Source: Schaalia sp. lx-260 (lineage in GTDB: Bacteria > Actinomycetota > Actinomycetes > Actinomycetales > Actinomycetaceae). Taken from it: a DNA stretch of 46,481 nucleotides. Location: positions 1 through 46,481 of the forward strand of contig NZ_JAJNRQ010000008.1 in assembly GCF_021083645.1 (NCBI RefSeq), in the 5' to 3' direction. Within the stretch, counting starts at the first letter, position 1, and each line of letters starts with the position of its first letter. Shown one piece after another: positions 18,911 to 28,089 of this stretch. Under the pieces are notes generated by a model that did no database searches, had not been told where the DNA came from, and saw only the letters and a program-made list of their open reading frames with translations. Position numbers and translations under genes: made by a program.

Positions 18911-20521
18911 GTGATTAACGTTCAAGATTTTTCTTTACGCATTGGGCCACGAGAATTAGTGTCACATTTGACTTTTCGTTTAGATAAAGGAATGCGCATT
19001 GGTTTAGTTGGTCGAAACGGCGCAGGAAAAACAACGACAATGCGTTTACTTGCAGGTGAACGCGATCATGCTGCTGCTGAATACGATGGACACATCACAA
19101 GCAACGGCACAATTGGCTACCTACCTCAAGACACGAGCGTAGGCGACCAAAGCCAACTGGCACGTGAACGTATCACATCAGTGCGCGGTCTTGACAGCAT
19201 CATTCGACGTATACGTAAAGCTGAGCATGACATGTCCACCCTCGAAGGGCCTAGTCAAATAAAAGCAATGGAAAAATACGTGCAACTCGATCAAAGTTTT
19301 ACCCGCGCAGGCGGATGGGCAGCAAATGCGCAAGCAGCACAAATTGCTCATGCATTAGGCCTACCGGATCGTGTCCTTGACCAGATTCTTGAAACCTTAT
19401 CAGGCGGGCAGCGGCGACGAGTTGAATTGGCTCGGGTTCTTTTTTCTGAGGCAGATATCCTCCTACTAGATGAACCAACCAATCATTTAGATCATGACTC
19501 AATTGTGTGGCTACGTAACTGGATGAAAACTTTTCCCGGGGGCATCATGATGATTTCGCATGATGTTAGTCTTTTAGAAGAAACCGTGAATCAGGTTTTT
19601 CATTTAGATGCTCAGCGAGCCCAGGTTGATATTTACCATTTGGGCTGGAATGCCTATGTAAAACAACGTGAAGAAGATGAACGCCGTCGCCGTAAAGAAC
19701 GTGCGCAAGCTGTGAAGAAAGCAGAACAGTTACGTGCGCAAGGTGAAAAAATGCGTGCCAAAGCAACAAAAGCAGTGGCCGCTCAGCAAATGCTTCGCCG
19801 CGCAGATGAATTACTTGCTGCAGTGGGGAATGAGCAACATAAAGAAAAAGTTGCACGCTTGCGTTTTCCACAACCTTTGCCATGCGGCAGGGTGCCTTTA
19901 AGTGCGCAGTCACTGTCAAAAACCTACGGCTCTTTAGAAGTATTCATGGGAGTCGATTTGGCGATTGATAAGGGAGCGAAAGTTGTTGTTTTAGGTCTCA
20001 ATGGTGCAGGTAAAACAACGCTGCTACGTATTCTGGCGGGAATTGAAAAATCTGATACCGGTGAGGTCATCCAAGGGCATGGGCTACGTATCGGATATTA
20101 CGCTCAAGAACACGACACATTAGATCTGGACGCTACTGTTGAAGAAAATATGTCACGTAGCGCGCCGCAGTTTGATGATACGCATGTGCGTAATGTATTG
20201 GGTCAGTTCCTTTTCAGCGGCGACGATGTACATAAGATGACGAATGTGTTGTCTGGCGGTGAAAAGACTCGCCTGGCATTAGCGACGCTTGTTGTGTCAG
20301 GTGCGAATGTTTTACTGCTTGATGAGCCAACAAATAATCTTGATCCTGCTTCACGTGAAGAAGTGCTCCATGCGTTACGTACATATGAGGGGGCGGTTAT
20401 CCTGGTGACGCATGATCCTGGGGCTGTTATTGCTTTACAACCTGAACGAGTGTTAATTCTTCCTGATGCGGATGAAGATTTATGGGATGAATCCTATCTT
20501 GATTTGGTGACTTTAACGTGA
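18911..20521 (+). CDS. ABC-F family ATPase
   Basis: A 536-residue soluble protein with two ATP-binding cassettes and no membrane segment. Cassette 1: GRNGAGKTT (near residue 35), LSGGQRRR, LLLDEPTNHLD. Cassette 2: GLNGAGKTT (near 365), LSGGEKTR, LLLDEPTNNLD. A highly charged, Arg/Lys/Ala-rich linker at about 250–320 is the ABC-F interdomain linker that reaches into the ribosome. ABC-F proteins act on the ribosome as translation factors or antibiotic-protection proteins. The linker is not obviously of resistance type, so a housekeeping role is more likely. Confidence 0.92.
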   Translation: MINVQDFSLRIGPRELVSHLTFRLDKGMRIGLVGRNGAGKTTTMRLLAGERDHAAAEYDGHITSNGTIGYLPQDTSVGDQSQLARERITSVRGLDSIIRRIRKAEHDMSTLEGPSQIKAMEKYVQLDQSFTRAGGWAANAQAAQIAHALGLPDRVLDQILETLSGGQRRRVELARVLFSEADILLLDEPTNHLDHDSIVWLRNWMKTFPGGIMMISHDVSLLEETVNQVFHLDAQRAQVDIYHLGWNAYVKQREEDERRRRKERAQAVKKAEQLRAQGEKMRAKATKAVAAQQMLRRADELLAAVGNEQHKEKVARLRFPQPLPCGRVPLSAQSLSKTYGSLEVFMGVDLAIDKGAKVVVLGLNGAGKTTLLRILAGIEKSDTGEVIQGHGLRIGYYAQEHDTLDLDATVEENMSRSAPQFDDTHVRNVLGQFLFSGDDVHKMTNVLSGGEKTRLALATLVVSGANVLLLDEPTNNLDPASREEVLHALRTYEGAVILVTHDPGAVIALQPERVLILPDADEDLWDESYLDLVTLT

Positions 20522-20591
20522 GTGATTGAACGGTACCGTACGGGGGATGGAGGGGTATTGAGGCCCTAAACAATGCCTGCGGGAGTGTGCA

Positions 20592-20720
20592 TATCAGGGT
20601 CGAGATCTAGCTCCCTCTCGGAACACCCTATACAAAGCATGTATGGGGGAGGGTACGTCATACGTGGACCCGAGAGCCGCTCTGCGTTCCACTATGCAAA
20701 GCATGTGGGGCACCCTTGCG
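20592..20720. ncRNA. Candidate structured RNA or tandem hairpin element
   Basis: CTCTCGG (20615–20621) pairs with CCGAGAG (20670–20676) and encloses two hairpins: CCC-T-ATAC with GTAT-GGG (20626–20647) and ACGT-CAT-ACGT (20655–20665). A related hairpin follows: CCAC-T-ATG with CAT-GTGG (20689–20708). The two main hairpins share the core CAAAGCATGT (20633–20642, 20697–20706) and a bulged T. It lies between convergent genes. It may be a double terminator or an RNA gene; strand and function are open, and I match it to no family. Confidence 0.4.
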
Positions 20721-20756
20721 TTGAACGAGTACATTCTTATTAATAATGCGCTCAAG

Positions 20757-21542
20757 TTATGAAAGAACTTTTGAGAAAAATTCCTGTGCGCGAGGGTGTT
20801 GCGGATAATCAATCACATCTGAAGGGTTACCCATTTCAATGATGCGTCCTTCATCCATAAAAACAACAGTGTCGGCGACTTCTCGTGCAAAAGCAACCTC
20901 ATGGGTGACCACCACCATCGTCATTCCTGAAGCCGCGAGATCTTTCATCACTGACAGGACTTCACCTACCAATTCAGGATCAAGCGCCGAGGTTGGCTCA
21001 TCAAAGAGCATGATATCTGGTTGCATAGCCAGCGCGCGGGCAATAGCGACACGCTGCTGTTGGCCGCCAGAGAGCTCAGAAGGAAAATGATGTGCTCGAT
21101 CAGCAAGATCAACACGCTTTAGCAAATCAAGAGCTTGTTTTTGTGCCTGAACTTTTGACATTTTTGCCACATGAATGGGAGCTTCCATGATATTTTCAAG
21201 GGCTGTTTTATGAGGGAATAAATTGAAACGTTGGAACACCATGCCGATACGTGAGCGTTGCTCAGCGATTTTCTTATCTGGCAGATCATGCAAAATTATG
21301 TTCCCGTTTTTTTCTTCTTCCCAGTAGCTCAGAAGTTCCCCTTCAATCTCAATACGCCCTGCAGAAATACTTTCAAGCTGATTGAGACACCGCAAAAGTG
21401 TGGATTTTCCAGAGCCTGAAGGGCCAAGAATAACGCATACTTCACCGGAAGTAATATCTAAATCTATGCCGCGTAAGACATGGAGATCATCAAAAAATTT
21501 GTGGACACCGTTGATGTGAATTATAGGGGTGAAGGTGCTCAT
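20757..21542 (-). CDS. Polar amino acid ABC transporter ATPase (GlnQ-like)
   Basis: A 261-residue ATPase. Walker [11 protein letters not shown]-loop [11 protein letters not shown], signature LSGGQQQR, Walker [15 protein letters not shown] and H-loop VVTHE are intact, and the sequence resembles GlnQ/HisP importers throughout. The ATG overlaps the permease stop by 4 bases. Last gene of the transporter operon. Confidence 0.95.
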   Translation of the reverse strand: MSTFTPIIHINGVHKFFDDLHVLRGIDLDITSGEVCVILGPSGSGKSTLLRCLNQLESISAGRIEIEGELLSYWEEEKNGNIILHDLPDKKIAEQRSRIGMVFQRFNLFPHKTALENIMEAPIHVAKMSKVQAQKQALDLLKRVDLADRAHHFPSELSGGQQQRVAIARALAMQPDIMLFDEPTSALDPELVGEVLSVMKDLAASGMTMVVVTHEVAFAREVADTVVFMDEGRIIEMGNPSDVIDYPQHPRAQEFFSKVLS

Positions 21543-22462
21543 GGTGTTACCTCAATGAATGTTGTTTCCGTGTGGACATCAGCAGAAGGGCCACCGATTT
21601 TATGTGCGACACGTCGTTCAAAACCTTTTGAGAAATGTCGTTCAATATGGCTTTGCCCCCACATGAGCAGCGTAGTGATGAGCAAATACCATAGGGCAGC
21701 TGCGATAAGAAGGGGAACCGGTAGGAATAAAGACTGGCCTTTTGTTCGAGCAACGAAAGTAAGTTCGAGAGTAAAAGGAATAGCAGCAACGAGGGAAGTG
21801 GTTTTCAGCATTGAGATGGTTTCGTTACCGATTGGCGGAACGATAACACGCATTGCTTGTGGCAATATGATCCGACGAAAAACCATGCTGCGAGGCATAC
21901 CTAAAGCTGTTGCTGCTTCCCATTGTCCTTTATCAACTGAAAGAAGGCCTGCACGCATGATCTCTGCGAGGTATGCGCCTTCATTGAGCCCCAGGCCAAG
22001 GCAAGCCATCCAAATAGGGGTAATAACTGCGGAAGTATCTAAAGTGGTTACTGGTTCTAAGAAAGGAAGCCCAATGGTGATTTGAGGATATAAAACGGGG
22101 AGGAGTGACCAGAAAATTAGCTGTGTATAAATAGGTGTTCCACGGAAGAACCAGATATAAAAAGTGGCAACCCAACGCAAAACAGGGTTAATGGACTGAC
22201 GCATAATTGCCATGGTGATGGCGAGTATGGTGCCTAAAAGCATGGCAACGATCGTGAGGAAAATTGTGTAGGCCACCCCCCACATGATTGACTCTGAGAA
22301 AAGCCACTGCCAGACAACATCCCATCGATAATTTGGGTTAGTGATAAGTCCATAGGCAATAACAAGAGCGATAAGTGCGACGATGACCGCTGAAACCCAA
22401 CGCCCGGGGTGTGGGGCAGGTCGGGGATCAAGTAATGTGATGTTGTCTTTCACCTGTGCCAT
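21539..22462 (-). CDS. Polar amino acid ABC transporter permease
   Basis: A 307-residue membrane protein with several hydrophobic segments and the ABC coupling motif [21 protein letters not shown] choose the ATG at 22462, preceded by GAGGAA on the minus strand, over an in-frame start 30 bases upstream. A single permease gene is present, so a homodimeric channel is likely. Separated from the binding-protein gene by a 58-base gap with a strong hairpin. Confidence 0.93.
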   Translation of the reverse strand: MAQVKDNITLLDPRPAPHPGRWVSAVIVALIALVIAYGLITNPNYRWDVVWQWLFSESIMWGVAYTIFLTIVAMLLGTILAITMAIMRQSINPVLRWVATFYIWFFRGTPIYTQLIFWSLLPVLYPQITIGLPFLEPVTTLDTSAVITPIWMACLGLGLNEGAYLAEIMRAGLLSVDKGQWEAATALGMPRSMVFRRIILPQAMRVIVPPIGNETISMLKTTSLVAAIPFTLELTFVARTKGQSLFLPVPLLIAAALWYLLITTLLMWGQSHIERHFSKGFERRVAHKIGGPSADVHTETTFIEVTP

Positions 22463-22483
22463 AAATTCCTCACCAAGAGCTAT

Positions 22484-22510
22484 GCAGGGCATCCTCAGCG
22501 GATGCCCTGC
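22484..22510 (-). promoter_or_regulatory. Intercistronic hairpin between binding protein and permease
   Basis: An 11-base perfect stem, GCAGGGCATCC (22484–22494) with GGATGCCCTGC (22500–22510), loop of five bases. There is no T-run, so it probably attenuates read-through or protects the upstream mRNA, giving more binding protein than permease. Confidence 0.7.
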
Positions 22511-22520
22511 GAGTGATTAT

Positions 22521-23462
22521 TTATTGCTGAACCGGATCCACTTCAGCGTTTGATAAAGCAGCATTCTGAGCGCCGTAGGCGGCAAGAATCTTTGTTAGGT
22601 ACCCTTTGTCCATAAGGTACTGCATGGCCTTTTGGACAGCTTGCGTCAGCGCCTCATCGTTTTGTGCAACAGCGATTCCTTGGGGGAGAGCTTCGATGAC
22701 ATCACCGACTTGTTCGAGCGCTCCCTGAGAGAGCTCGATGCTGTAACCCACAACTGTTGAATCTGCGAAAGTGGCATCATATTGACCGCCAACTACTTTT
22801 GTAGCGACATCTGTTTGCAAGTCCAGCGGCATGACCTTGATTTCTTTTTTGCCCTCAGTGACACATTTTTTAGAAAGTTCCTGTGCATATTCATGCTGGA
22901 ATGTTCCGTTTTGTACACCGATTGTTGAACCGCATACATTCGTAGGATCAAATTTCTTTGGGTTTCCTTTTGCCACAGCGAAGGCAGAGCCTACATTAAC
23001 GTAGGAAATCATGTGAGCCTGCTGGATACGTTCGTCAGTGATAGTGAATGAGGAGGCAGCAACATCGAATTTGGTTCCAAGGGCCGGTAAAATCGTTGGA
23101 AATTCAGCGTGTGTTGTTACTCCATCGGAAAGTCCCATGACGCGAGCCAATGCCTTCACGATATCAATATCGTAGCCAACGGGGGTTTGTCCGTCCTCTG
23201 CGCGAAACTCGCCGGGCGCATAGTCTGTGGAAGCACCGTTGCGCAGGATATTACGTTCTTTAATCGCTTGAGGAACGAGGGCTGCAATCTCATCAACGGT
23301 TGGAATTGTTGAGACATCAAAGGATGTGATCGCAGTTTTAGTATTGCCAGAAGCTGCGGCAGAATCTGACTGCTGTGCAGTTGGAGTTGATTGTGGATCA
23401 GAGCATCCAACGAGGGCAAAAGCAGCGGCCGCAATGACGGAAACTGTAGTTAACTTGCGCAT
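22521..23462 (-). CDS. Amino acid ABC transporter substrate-binding lipoprotein
   Basis: A 313-residue exported lipoprotein. The signal peptide of about 19 residues ends in a lipobox ALVGC with Cys20 as lipidation site. Then follows a Ser/Thr/Ala linker and a periplasmic-binding-protein type 2 fold (VGYDIDIVKALA, SFTITDERIQQ). The ATG at 23462 has AGAGG 8 bases upstream; the in-frame GTG at 23471 is less well placed. First gene of the operon. Substrate within polar amino acids is not decidable from sequence. Confidence 0.93.
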   Translation of the reverse strand: MRKLTTVSVIAAAAFALVGCSDPQSTPTAQQSDSAAASGNTKTAITSFDVSTIPTVDEIAALVPQAIKERNILRNGASTDYAPGEFRAEDGQTPVGYDIDIVKALARVMGLSDGVTTHAEFPTILPALGTKFDVAASSFTITDERIQQAHMISYVNVGSAFAVAKGNPKKFDPTNVCGSTIGVQNGTFQHEYAQELSKKCVTEGKKEIKVMPLDLQTDVATKVVGGQYDATFADSTVVGYSIELSQGALEQVGDVIEALPQGIAVAQNDEALTQAVQKAMQYLMDKGYLTKILAAYGAQNAALSNAEVDPVQQ

Positions 23463-23496
23463 GGGATTCACCTCTCACTAATGAACGATGTATATA

Positions 23497-23525
23497 TTAT
23501 GCAGTTGTATGCATAATTATGCATA
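23497..23525. promoter_or_regulatory. Overlapping palindromic operator upstream of ABC transporter
   Basis: An 18-base perfect palindrome with half-site TATGCATAA spans 23508–23525. It overlaps a second inverted repeat, TTATGCA (23497–23503) with TGCATAA (23510–23516). Both lie 35–63 bases upstream of the binding-protein start, where a promoter is expected. A dimeric repressor or activator site is likely; the regulator is not in view. Confidence 0.65.
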
Positions 23526-23547
23526 AAGGTGTCTCGCCATGTGACAC

Positions 23548-24243
23548 TTACCGCCCGCGTAAAGCCCTCCGATTAGGACGCACCTTCGTAGGATCCACAC
23601 CTTTTGGAATGGGAGCAGTCGTACGTGTTAATGCTGCAAGACGCTGATGAACAGCAGGAACTTCCGTTTTAGTCAGAATATTTTTCAACTTACGCAGAGC
23701 CGATTCCAGATCCGCAAGTTTTACTTGCCCATCTTCATGCCCCACTTGAATAAGATGAATAGGGACATTCTTAACAACACGCTGAGCCTTCTGACGTTCA
23801 GTACTTAAAAGTGTGTGCACGCGGGAAGAAGGGCCCTCAGAAATGAAAACAACACCAGGACGACCAACAAGACGCCACACGAGATCTTGATCGCGTGTGA
23901 TAGCAATTGGCTGTTCTGAAATAATCCACCCGCGACGAATCTGTGAAATAGCAGCGTAAACAGCACCTACAGTCCCATCCACCTGAGCATACATTGCCTT
24001 ACGAACCAGCCAAGCTAACAATGAAGTAGAAACTAAAAGCGAAGTTGTAATACCCAGCAGTACCCACAAAATGTAAGAGCCATGTGAAAGAGCGGCGATA
24101 AGAACGCCTAAAGCAATGATGACAGCAGCAGAACCGCCCATTGCCCATCCGATCCAGGGATATGTGCGTGCAGTGATTGTGTATGCATCGCGTAGGTTAT
24201 GGAACCAGCGGCGCTTTTTCGGTGTAGGTTGTTTATCGCTCAT
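23548..24243 (-). CDS. DUF4191 family membrane protein
   Basis: A 231-residue protein with a basic N-terminus, two transmembrane helices at about residues 30–54 and 58–82, and a cytoplasmic C-terminal domain ending in an Arg-rich tail. The arrangement matches the actinobacterial DUF4191 family, whose function is unknown to me. In many actinobacteria this gene lies near lipoate and central carbon genes; here sucB and lpd are about 2 kb away. Confidence 0.75.
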   Translation of the reverse strand: MSDKQPTPKKRRWFHNLRDAYTITARTYPWIGWAMGGSAAVIIALGVLIAALSHGSYILWVLLGITTSLLVSTSLLAWLVRKAMYAQVDGTVGAVYAAISQIRRGWIISEQPIAITRDQDLVWRLVGRPGVVFISEGPSSRVHTLLSTERQKAQRVVKNVPIHLIQVGHEDGQVKLADLESALRKLKNILTKTEVPAVHQRLAALTRTTAPIPKGVDPTKVRPNRRALRGR

Positions 24244-24352
24244 AATGCACCATTCTATCGATCGTCAGCCTCTATGATGACTGCGGGAAGTACTGTCCAC
24301 AGGATAGCTGTCATGACTTGCTGAATGCACCTTATATTCACATGATGAGGCC

Positions 24353-26089
24353 ATGAAAATTGCTTCATACGATGTTGGGGAAATTGTGGCGATTACCCGA
24401 TCAGGGCCACTGTGGGCAACAAATACCGCAAAAGGCGAGGAAGCGCTGATATGTATGCGCAGCCAAAAAGACTCCCACAATTTACATGAACGGTGGAAAC
24501 GCTGGCAAAAAGTACAGAATACTCATGTTGTCCGACTTATCGACATTATCCAATGCGATGATGGGCGCGTAGCACTCATCCAAGAACGACTACGCGGAAC
24601 ACGTCTTGATGTCCTCATGAAAACAGGAGCGCTACGCGAGTCGCTGCAAAGACAGGCATATATTCACGATATATGTGAAGCAGTAAATGCCCTACATCAC
24701 ATGGGTATTGCGCATACTGATCTCAGCCCATCAAATGTGATATGCGTTCCAAACAGGGGAGCAGTCCTCATTGATCTTATAGATGAAGTGCCAGCAAAAG
24801 GCGGAACACCCCAATGGTCAGCCGAATGTGCAGGGGGACAAAACGGAGACCAAGAAGCTGTGGAACGAATTGCATACGCATTAGGCCTGCATCGTGATGG
24901 TGAAGCGTATTGCGCGTCGCTTTCAAGGGAAAATAGCAAGGAACACCTGAACACTATGAATTCGCAGGCACCACGTGCACTCGCTCCTCAAAGCGACTTC
25001 TCGGATAATTCGCCTTTAACCTTGCGGGCAAAAACACCGCAATTTATCACTAGTGATGAAAAAGAGCGAAGAAAAATAGGAAAAGCAGGCAATGATGCCG
25101 CAGATGATGAAGCAGTAGCGCGGGTATATTCTCCAGGAAAAGAAATTGATGTACCTCATGAATCAGAAAAACGAGCATCGTCACGCCCTGTGCGTCACTT
25201 TGATTATGTTTTAGATCCGACACGAAACGAAAAAGACATCCTCGACAATATGCGCACCATCGCATTACGTACTACAACTGTATTTCCGCGTGAAAGACAT
25301 GTACCGAAAGGACTGGTACGTTATCGCAAAATGGCAAGGCGGAAAAAGCCTCATGTATCCCACCGTCCGCATATGCTCTTTTCTGGAGTCATCCTTTTGC
25401 TTGTTTTGATTGCAGCTATATGGATGCACCTGCCACGTGAAGGAAATTTTACGCACGAAACACAAGCGATATCACCCGATATGCGCAATCACAGTGGAAG
25501 TACAGAAAATACGAAGCTCCATACACTCCCACCTTTGGCACCCGGTAAAATCCCTAATGAATCTGCGCAAGCACAGGGCGAAGAAAGGAAGAAAGCCCGC
25601 TCTATCCACATGAAGAATAATACTCAGGCATCACGCGAAAAAACACGGGGCGACACTACTTCTCACGGCAATGATGAAAGTCAGGGTCTTAAGAGGAAAA
25701 ACACTGTGGCTCAACCTGATATATGTGATCCCATAGCTGTGAGCGAACAAGTGAATGCTATTTTATCCGTGCGCGATCAGGCCATGAGTCAGTTAAATCC
25801 TCAGCTTCTTTCCTCACTTTTAACAGGAGAAGCATGGGAATCAGATAAGAAAATTATTGAGGCATTGCAGCGCTCGCATACGCTCCTCGGAGGCTTCCAT
25901 ACGCAAGGGAGTGCGGTGAGGATTACGCAATGCGCAAGCCAGGAGGTAACACTTCGACTCCGAGTAAAACAAGACTCCTATCAGCGTTGCGATGATTCTG
26001 CATGTTCACAGGTGGCGGCAGAAGAAAAAGAAATGCTTTGGCTGATGACGGGTGAATCTATGCAACTGACTCAAGTCAGAGACATATGA
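24353..26089 (+). CDS. Kinase-like membrane protein, probable pseudokinase
   Basis: A 578-residue protein with GATGAGG upstream of its ATG. Residues about 1–185 resemble a Ser/Thr kinase fold: HTDLSPSN near residue 120 matches the catalytic loop HRDLKPxN, but the following DFG position reads VLIDLIDE, and no clear glycine-rich loop or VAIK lysine is seen. A basic, low-complexity linker leads to one transmembrane helix (about 342–362). The outer part (about 365–578) is low complexity, then a folded domain with four cysteines. The gene may sense an envelope signal; catalysis is doubtful. Confidence 0.65.
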   Translation: MKIASYDVGEIVAITRSGPLWATNTAKGEEALICMRSQKDSHNLHERWKRWQKVQNTHVVRLIDIIQCDDGRVALIQERLRGTRLDVLMKTGALRESLQRQAYIHDICEAVNALHHMGIAHTDLSPSNVICVPNRGAVLIDLIDEVPAKGGTPQWSAECAGGQNGDQEAVERIAYALGLHRDGEAYCASLSRENSKEHLNTMNSQAPRALAPQSDFSDNSPLTLRAKTPQFITSDEKERRKIGKAGNDAADDEAVARVYSPGKEIDVPHESEKRASSRPVRHFDYVLDPTRNEKDILDNMRTIALRTTTVFPRERHVPKGLVRYRKMARRKKPHVSHRPHMLFSGVILLLVLIAAIWMHLPREGNFTHETQAISPDMRNHSGSTENTKLHTLPPLAPGKIPNESAQAQGEERKKARSIHMKNNTQASREKTRGDTTSHGNDESQGLKRKNTVAQPDICDPIAVSEQVNAILSVRDQAMSQLNPQLLSSLLTGEAWESDKKIIEALQRSHTLLGGFHTQGSAVRITQCASQEVTLRLRVKQDSYQRCDDSACSQVAAEEKEMLWLMTGESMQLTQVRDI

Positions 26090-26240
26090 GCGTGAGCTTA
26101 TGGTTTACGCGAGCACGATACATGCATCAATGGTCCGCATATTTTGTGGAAATACCACTGATTCTTTTGTGGAGCGCTTCTTTTGTGGATCTGAGCCCTT
26201 ACTTCAATGCTTAGCTGAGGCCGTTATTTTGTGAGAGAAA

Positions 26241-26274
26241 TGAAGGGAGGTACGCAATTGCGTACCTCCCTTCA
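26241..26274. terminator. 34-base perfect palindrome, bidirectional terminator
   Basis: TGAAGGGAGGTACGCAA followed by its exact reverse complement, centred between 26257 and 26258. It lies between the convergent kinase-like gene and sucB. Stem of up to 15 base pairs, no long T-run. Confidence 0.75.
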
Positions 26275-26327
26275 GTAGAAGTAATACGAAACTTCAGCTA
26301 AGTGTCTTGGAGCTCATGAAAGTGAAA

Positions 26328-28061
26328 TCAGAGTCCAAGTTCGGCTTCGAAAGCTCCTTCTTCTAGGCGTTTCTTCACATCCATGAGGAAACGAGAAGCG
26401 TCAGCACCATCAACGAGGCGATGATCATATGACAAGGAGACATACACCATTGAGCGGATCGCAATTGAATCGGCACCGAGAGCGTCTTTGACGACAACTG
26501 GGCGCTTAACGATTGTGCCTACACCCATAATCGCGGTTTCCGGCATGTTTAACACAGGAGTATCAAAGAGTGCTCCGCCTGAACCGGTATTCGTGATGGT
26601 GAAAGTGGAACCGGAAAGCTCGTCAGCACTTGCTGTGGCGTTGCGTGTACGGGCAGCAAGATCATTAATTGAGCGAGCAATATCAGCCAGTGACTTTTCA
26701 CCTGCGTTCTTGATGACAGGAACCAGCAAGCCGCGTTCAGTGTCACATGCGATACCCACATGCTCGTGATCGAAGTATGTGACTTCCTTGTCGTGAATAG
26801 TTGCGTTGATCTTTGGATGGTACAGCAAAGATTCTGTCGCAGCTTTCACGAAGAAAGGTAAGAATGTGAGCTTGGTGTTTTCTCGTGCTAGGAAGTCATT
26901 CTTCGCACGTGCGCGTAAGTGCGCAATCTTTGTTACGTCAACTTCGATGACGGTGGTGAGCTGAGCTGCAGTCTGCAAAGACTCAACCATCCGGCGTGAA
27001 ATAGTTTGACGTAGGCGCGACATTTTTTCAGTGGTCCCACGCAAAGGTGAAGGTGTGCGTGTTTCGGTGAACGCAGGTGCCGCTGTTACGGGAGCAGAAG
27101 TAGCAGTCACCTGAGAAGCAGATGCTGCCGAAGCTGCGACCGCAGCTTCGATGTCTTCGCGGCGAATGCGTCCGCCAACGCCGGTACCTGTCACTGTGCT
27201 TAAATCAATTCCTGCTTCGCGGGCAAGTTTACGCACGATAGGTGTGACATAGCCGCCACTCATTGATGCTGGTACTGCCGGTGCTGGTGCTGCCGGTGCT
27301 GAAGCCGGAGCTAGGGGAGTACCAAAGCCCTGTGGTAGTGCTGTGTCTAAAAGTGCGGGAGCAGGTGCTGGTGCTGCCGGTGCCACAGGAGCAGACGGCA
27401 TGGGTGTTGGAGCTGGTGCTGCAACTGGTGCGGGGGTAGCAGCCTGAACAGGCACTGAGGTTTGAGCAGTCGGTTCGGCCTCAGAAATAACAGCAACGAC
27501 TGTTCCTACCTCAACGGTCTCATCTTCTCCAACGAGGATCTGTGTGAGCCATCCTGAAATAGGTGCAGGCACCTCAGAATCTACTTTGTCAGTAGAAACT
27601 TCAAGTAGAGGCTCATCAGCTTCGACACGATCGCCCACAGCTTTCAGCCAGGTGGTGACAGTGCCCTCTGAAACAGACTCGCCTAATGCAGGCATCGTGA
27701 CCTCAACACCTGAGCTTGAAGTCGCTGCAGGAGACGGTGCTGGAATTGCAGGTGCAGGAGCTGGCGCTGGTGCTGTAACTGGAGCCGGAGCTTGAACCGC
27801 TGGAGTAGGAACGGCGGCTTCAGAAGCATCGCCAATACGAGCAATAACAGTTCCCACTTCCACGGTGTCATCTTCATGCGCAAGGATCTCTAGAAGAACA
27901 CCTGCAGCAGGAGAGGGAACTTCGGAATCTACCTTATCGGTTGAAACTTCAACGAGCGGTTCGTCAAGGGCAACAGTGTCGCCTACATTTTTTAGCCAAG
28001 TGGTGACGGTGCCTTCGGTCACCGACTCGCCCAGTGCGGGCATAGTCACATCAGTTGACAT
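26328..28061 (-). CDS. sucB: 2-oxoacid dehydrogenase E2 (SucB/DlaT, actinobacterial type)
   Basis: A 577-residue acyltransferase. Two lipoyl domains carry [10 protein letters not shown] with the lipoylated Lys near residues 43 and 165. Long Ala/Pro-rich linkers follow, then an E3-binding domain ([12 protein letters not shown], about 275–315) and a catalytic domain with the active-site motif YDHRLVDG near 546. The ATG at 28061 has AAAGGAGG upstream; an in-frame start 60 bases earlier would overlap lpd. It serves the pyruvate or 2-oxoglutarate dehydrogenase complex, with E3 supplied by the adjacent lpd. Confidence 0.95.
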   Translation of the reverse strand: MSTDVTMPALGESVTEGTVTTWLKNVGDTVALDEPLVEVSTDKVDSEVPSPAAGVLLEILAHEDDTVEVGTVIARIGDASEAAVPTPAVQAPAPVTAPAPAPAPAIPAPSPAATSSSGVEVTMPALGESVSEGTVTTWLKAVGDRVEADEPLLEVSTDKVDSEVPAPISGWLTQILVGEDETVEVGTVVAVISEAEPTAQTSVPVQAATPAPVAAPAPTPMPSAPVAPAAPAPAPALLDTALPQGFGTPLAPASAPAAPAPAVPASMSGGYVTPIVRKLAREAGIDLSTVTGTGVGGRIRREDIEAAVAASAASASQVTATSAPVTAAPAFTETRTPSPLRGTTEKMSRLRQTISRRMVESLQTAAQLTTVIEVDVTKIAHLRARAKNDFLARENTKLTFLPFFVKAATESLLYHPKINATIHDKEVTYFDHEHVGIACDTERGLLVPVIKNAGEKSLADIARSINDLAARTRNATASADELSGSTFTITNTGSGGALFDTPVLNMPETAIMGVGTIVKRPVVVKDALGADSIAIRSMVYVSLSYDHRLVDGADASRFLMDVKKRLEEGAFEAELGL

Positions 28062-28089
28062 GGTGGTCCTCCTTTGTCGGTTACCGATT

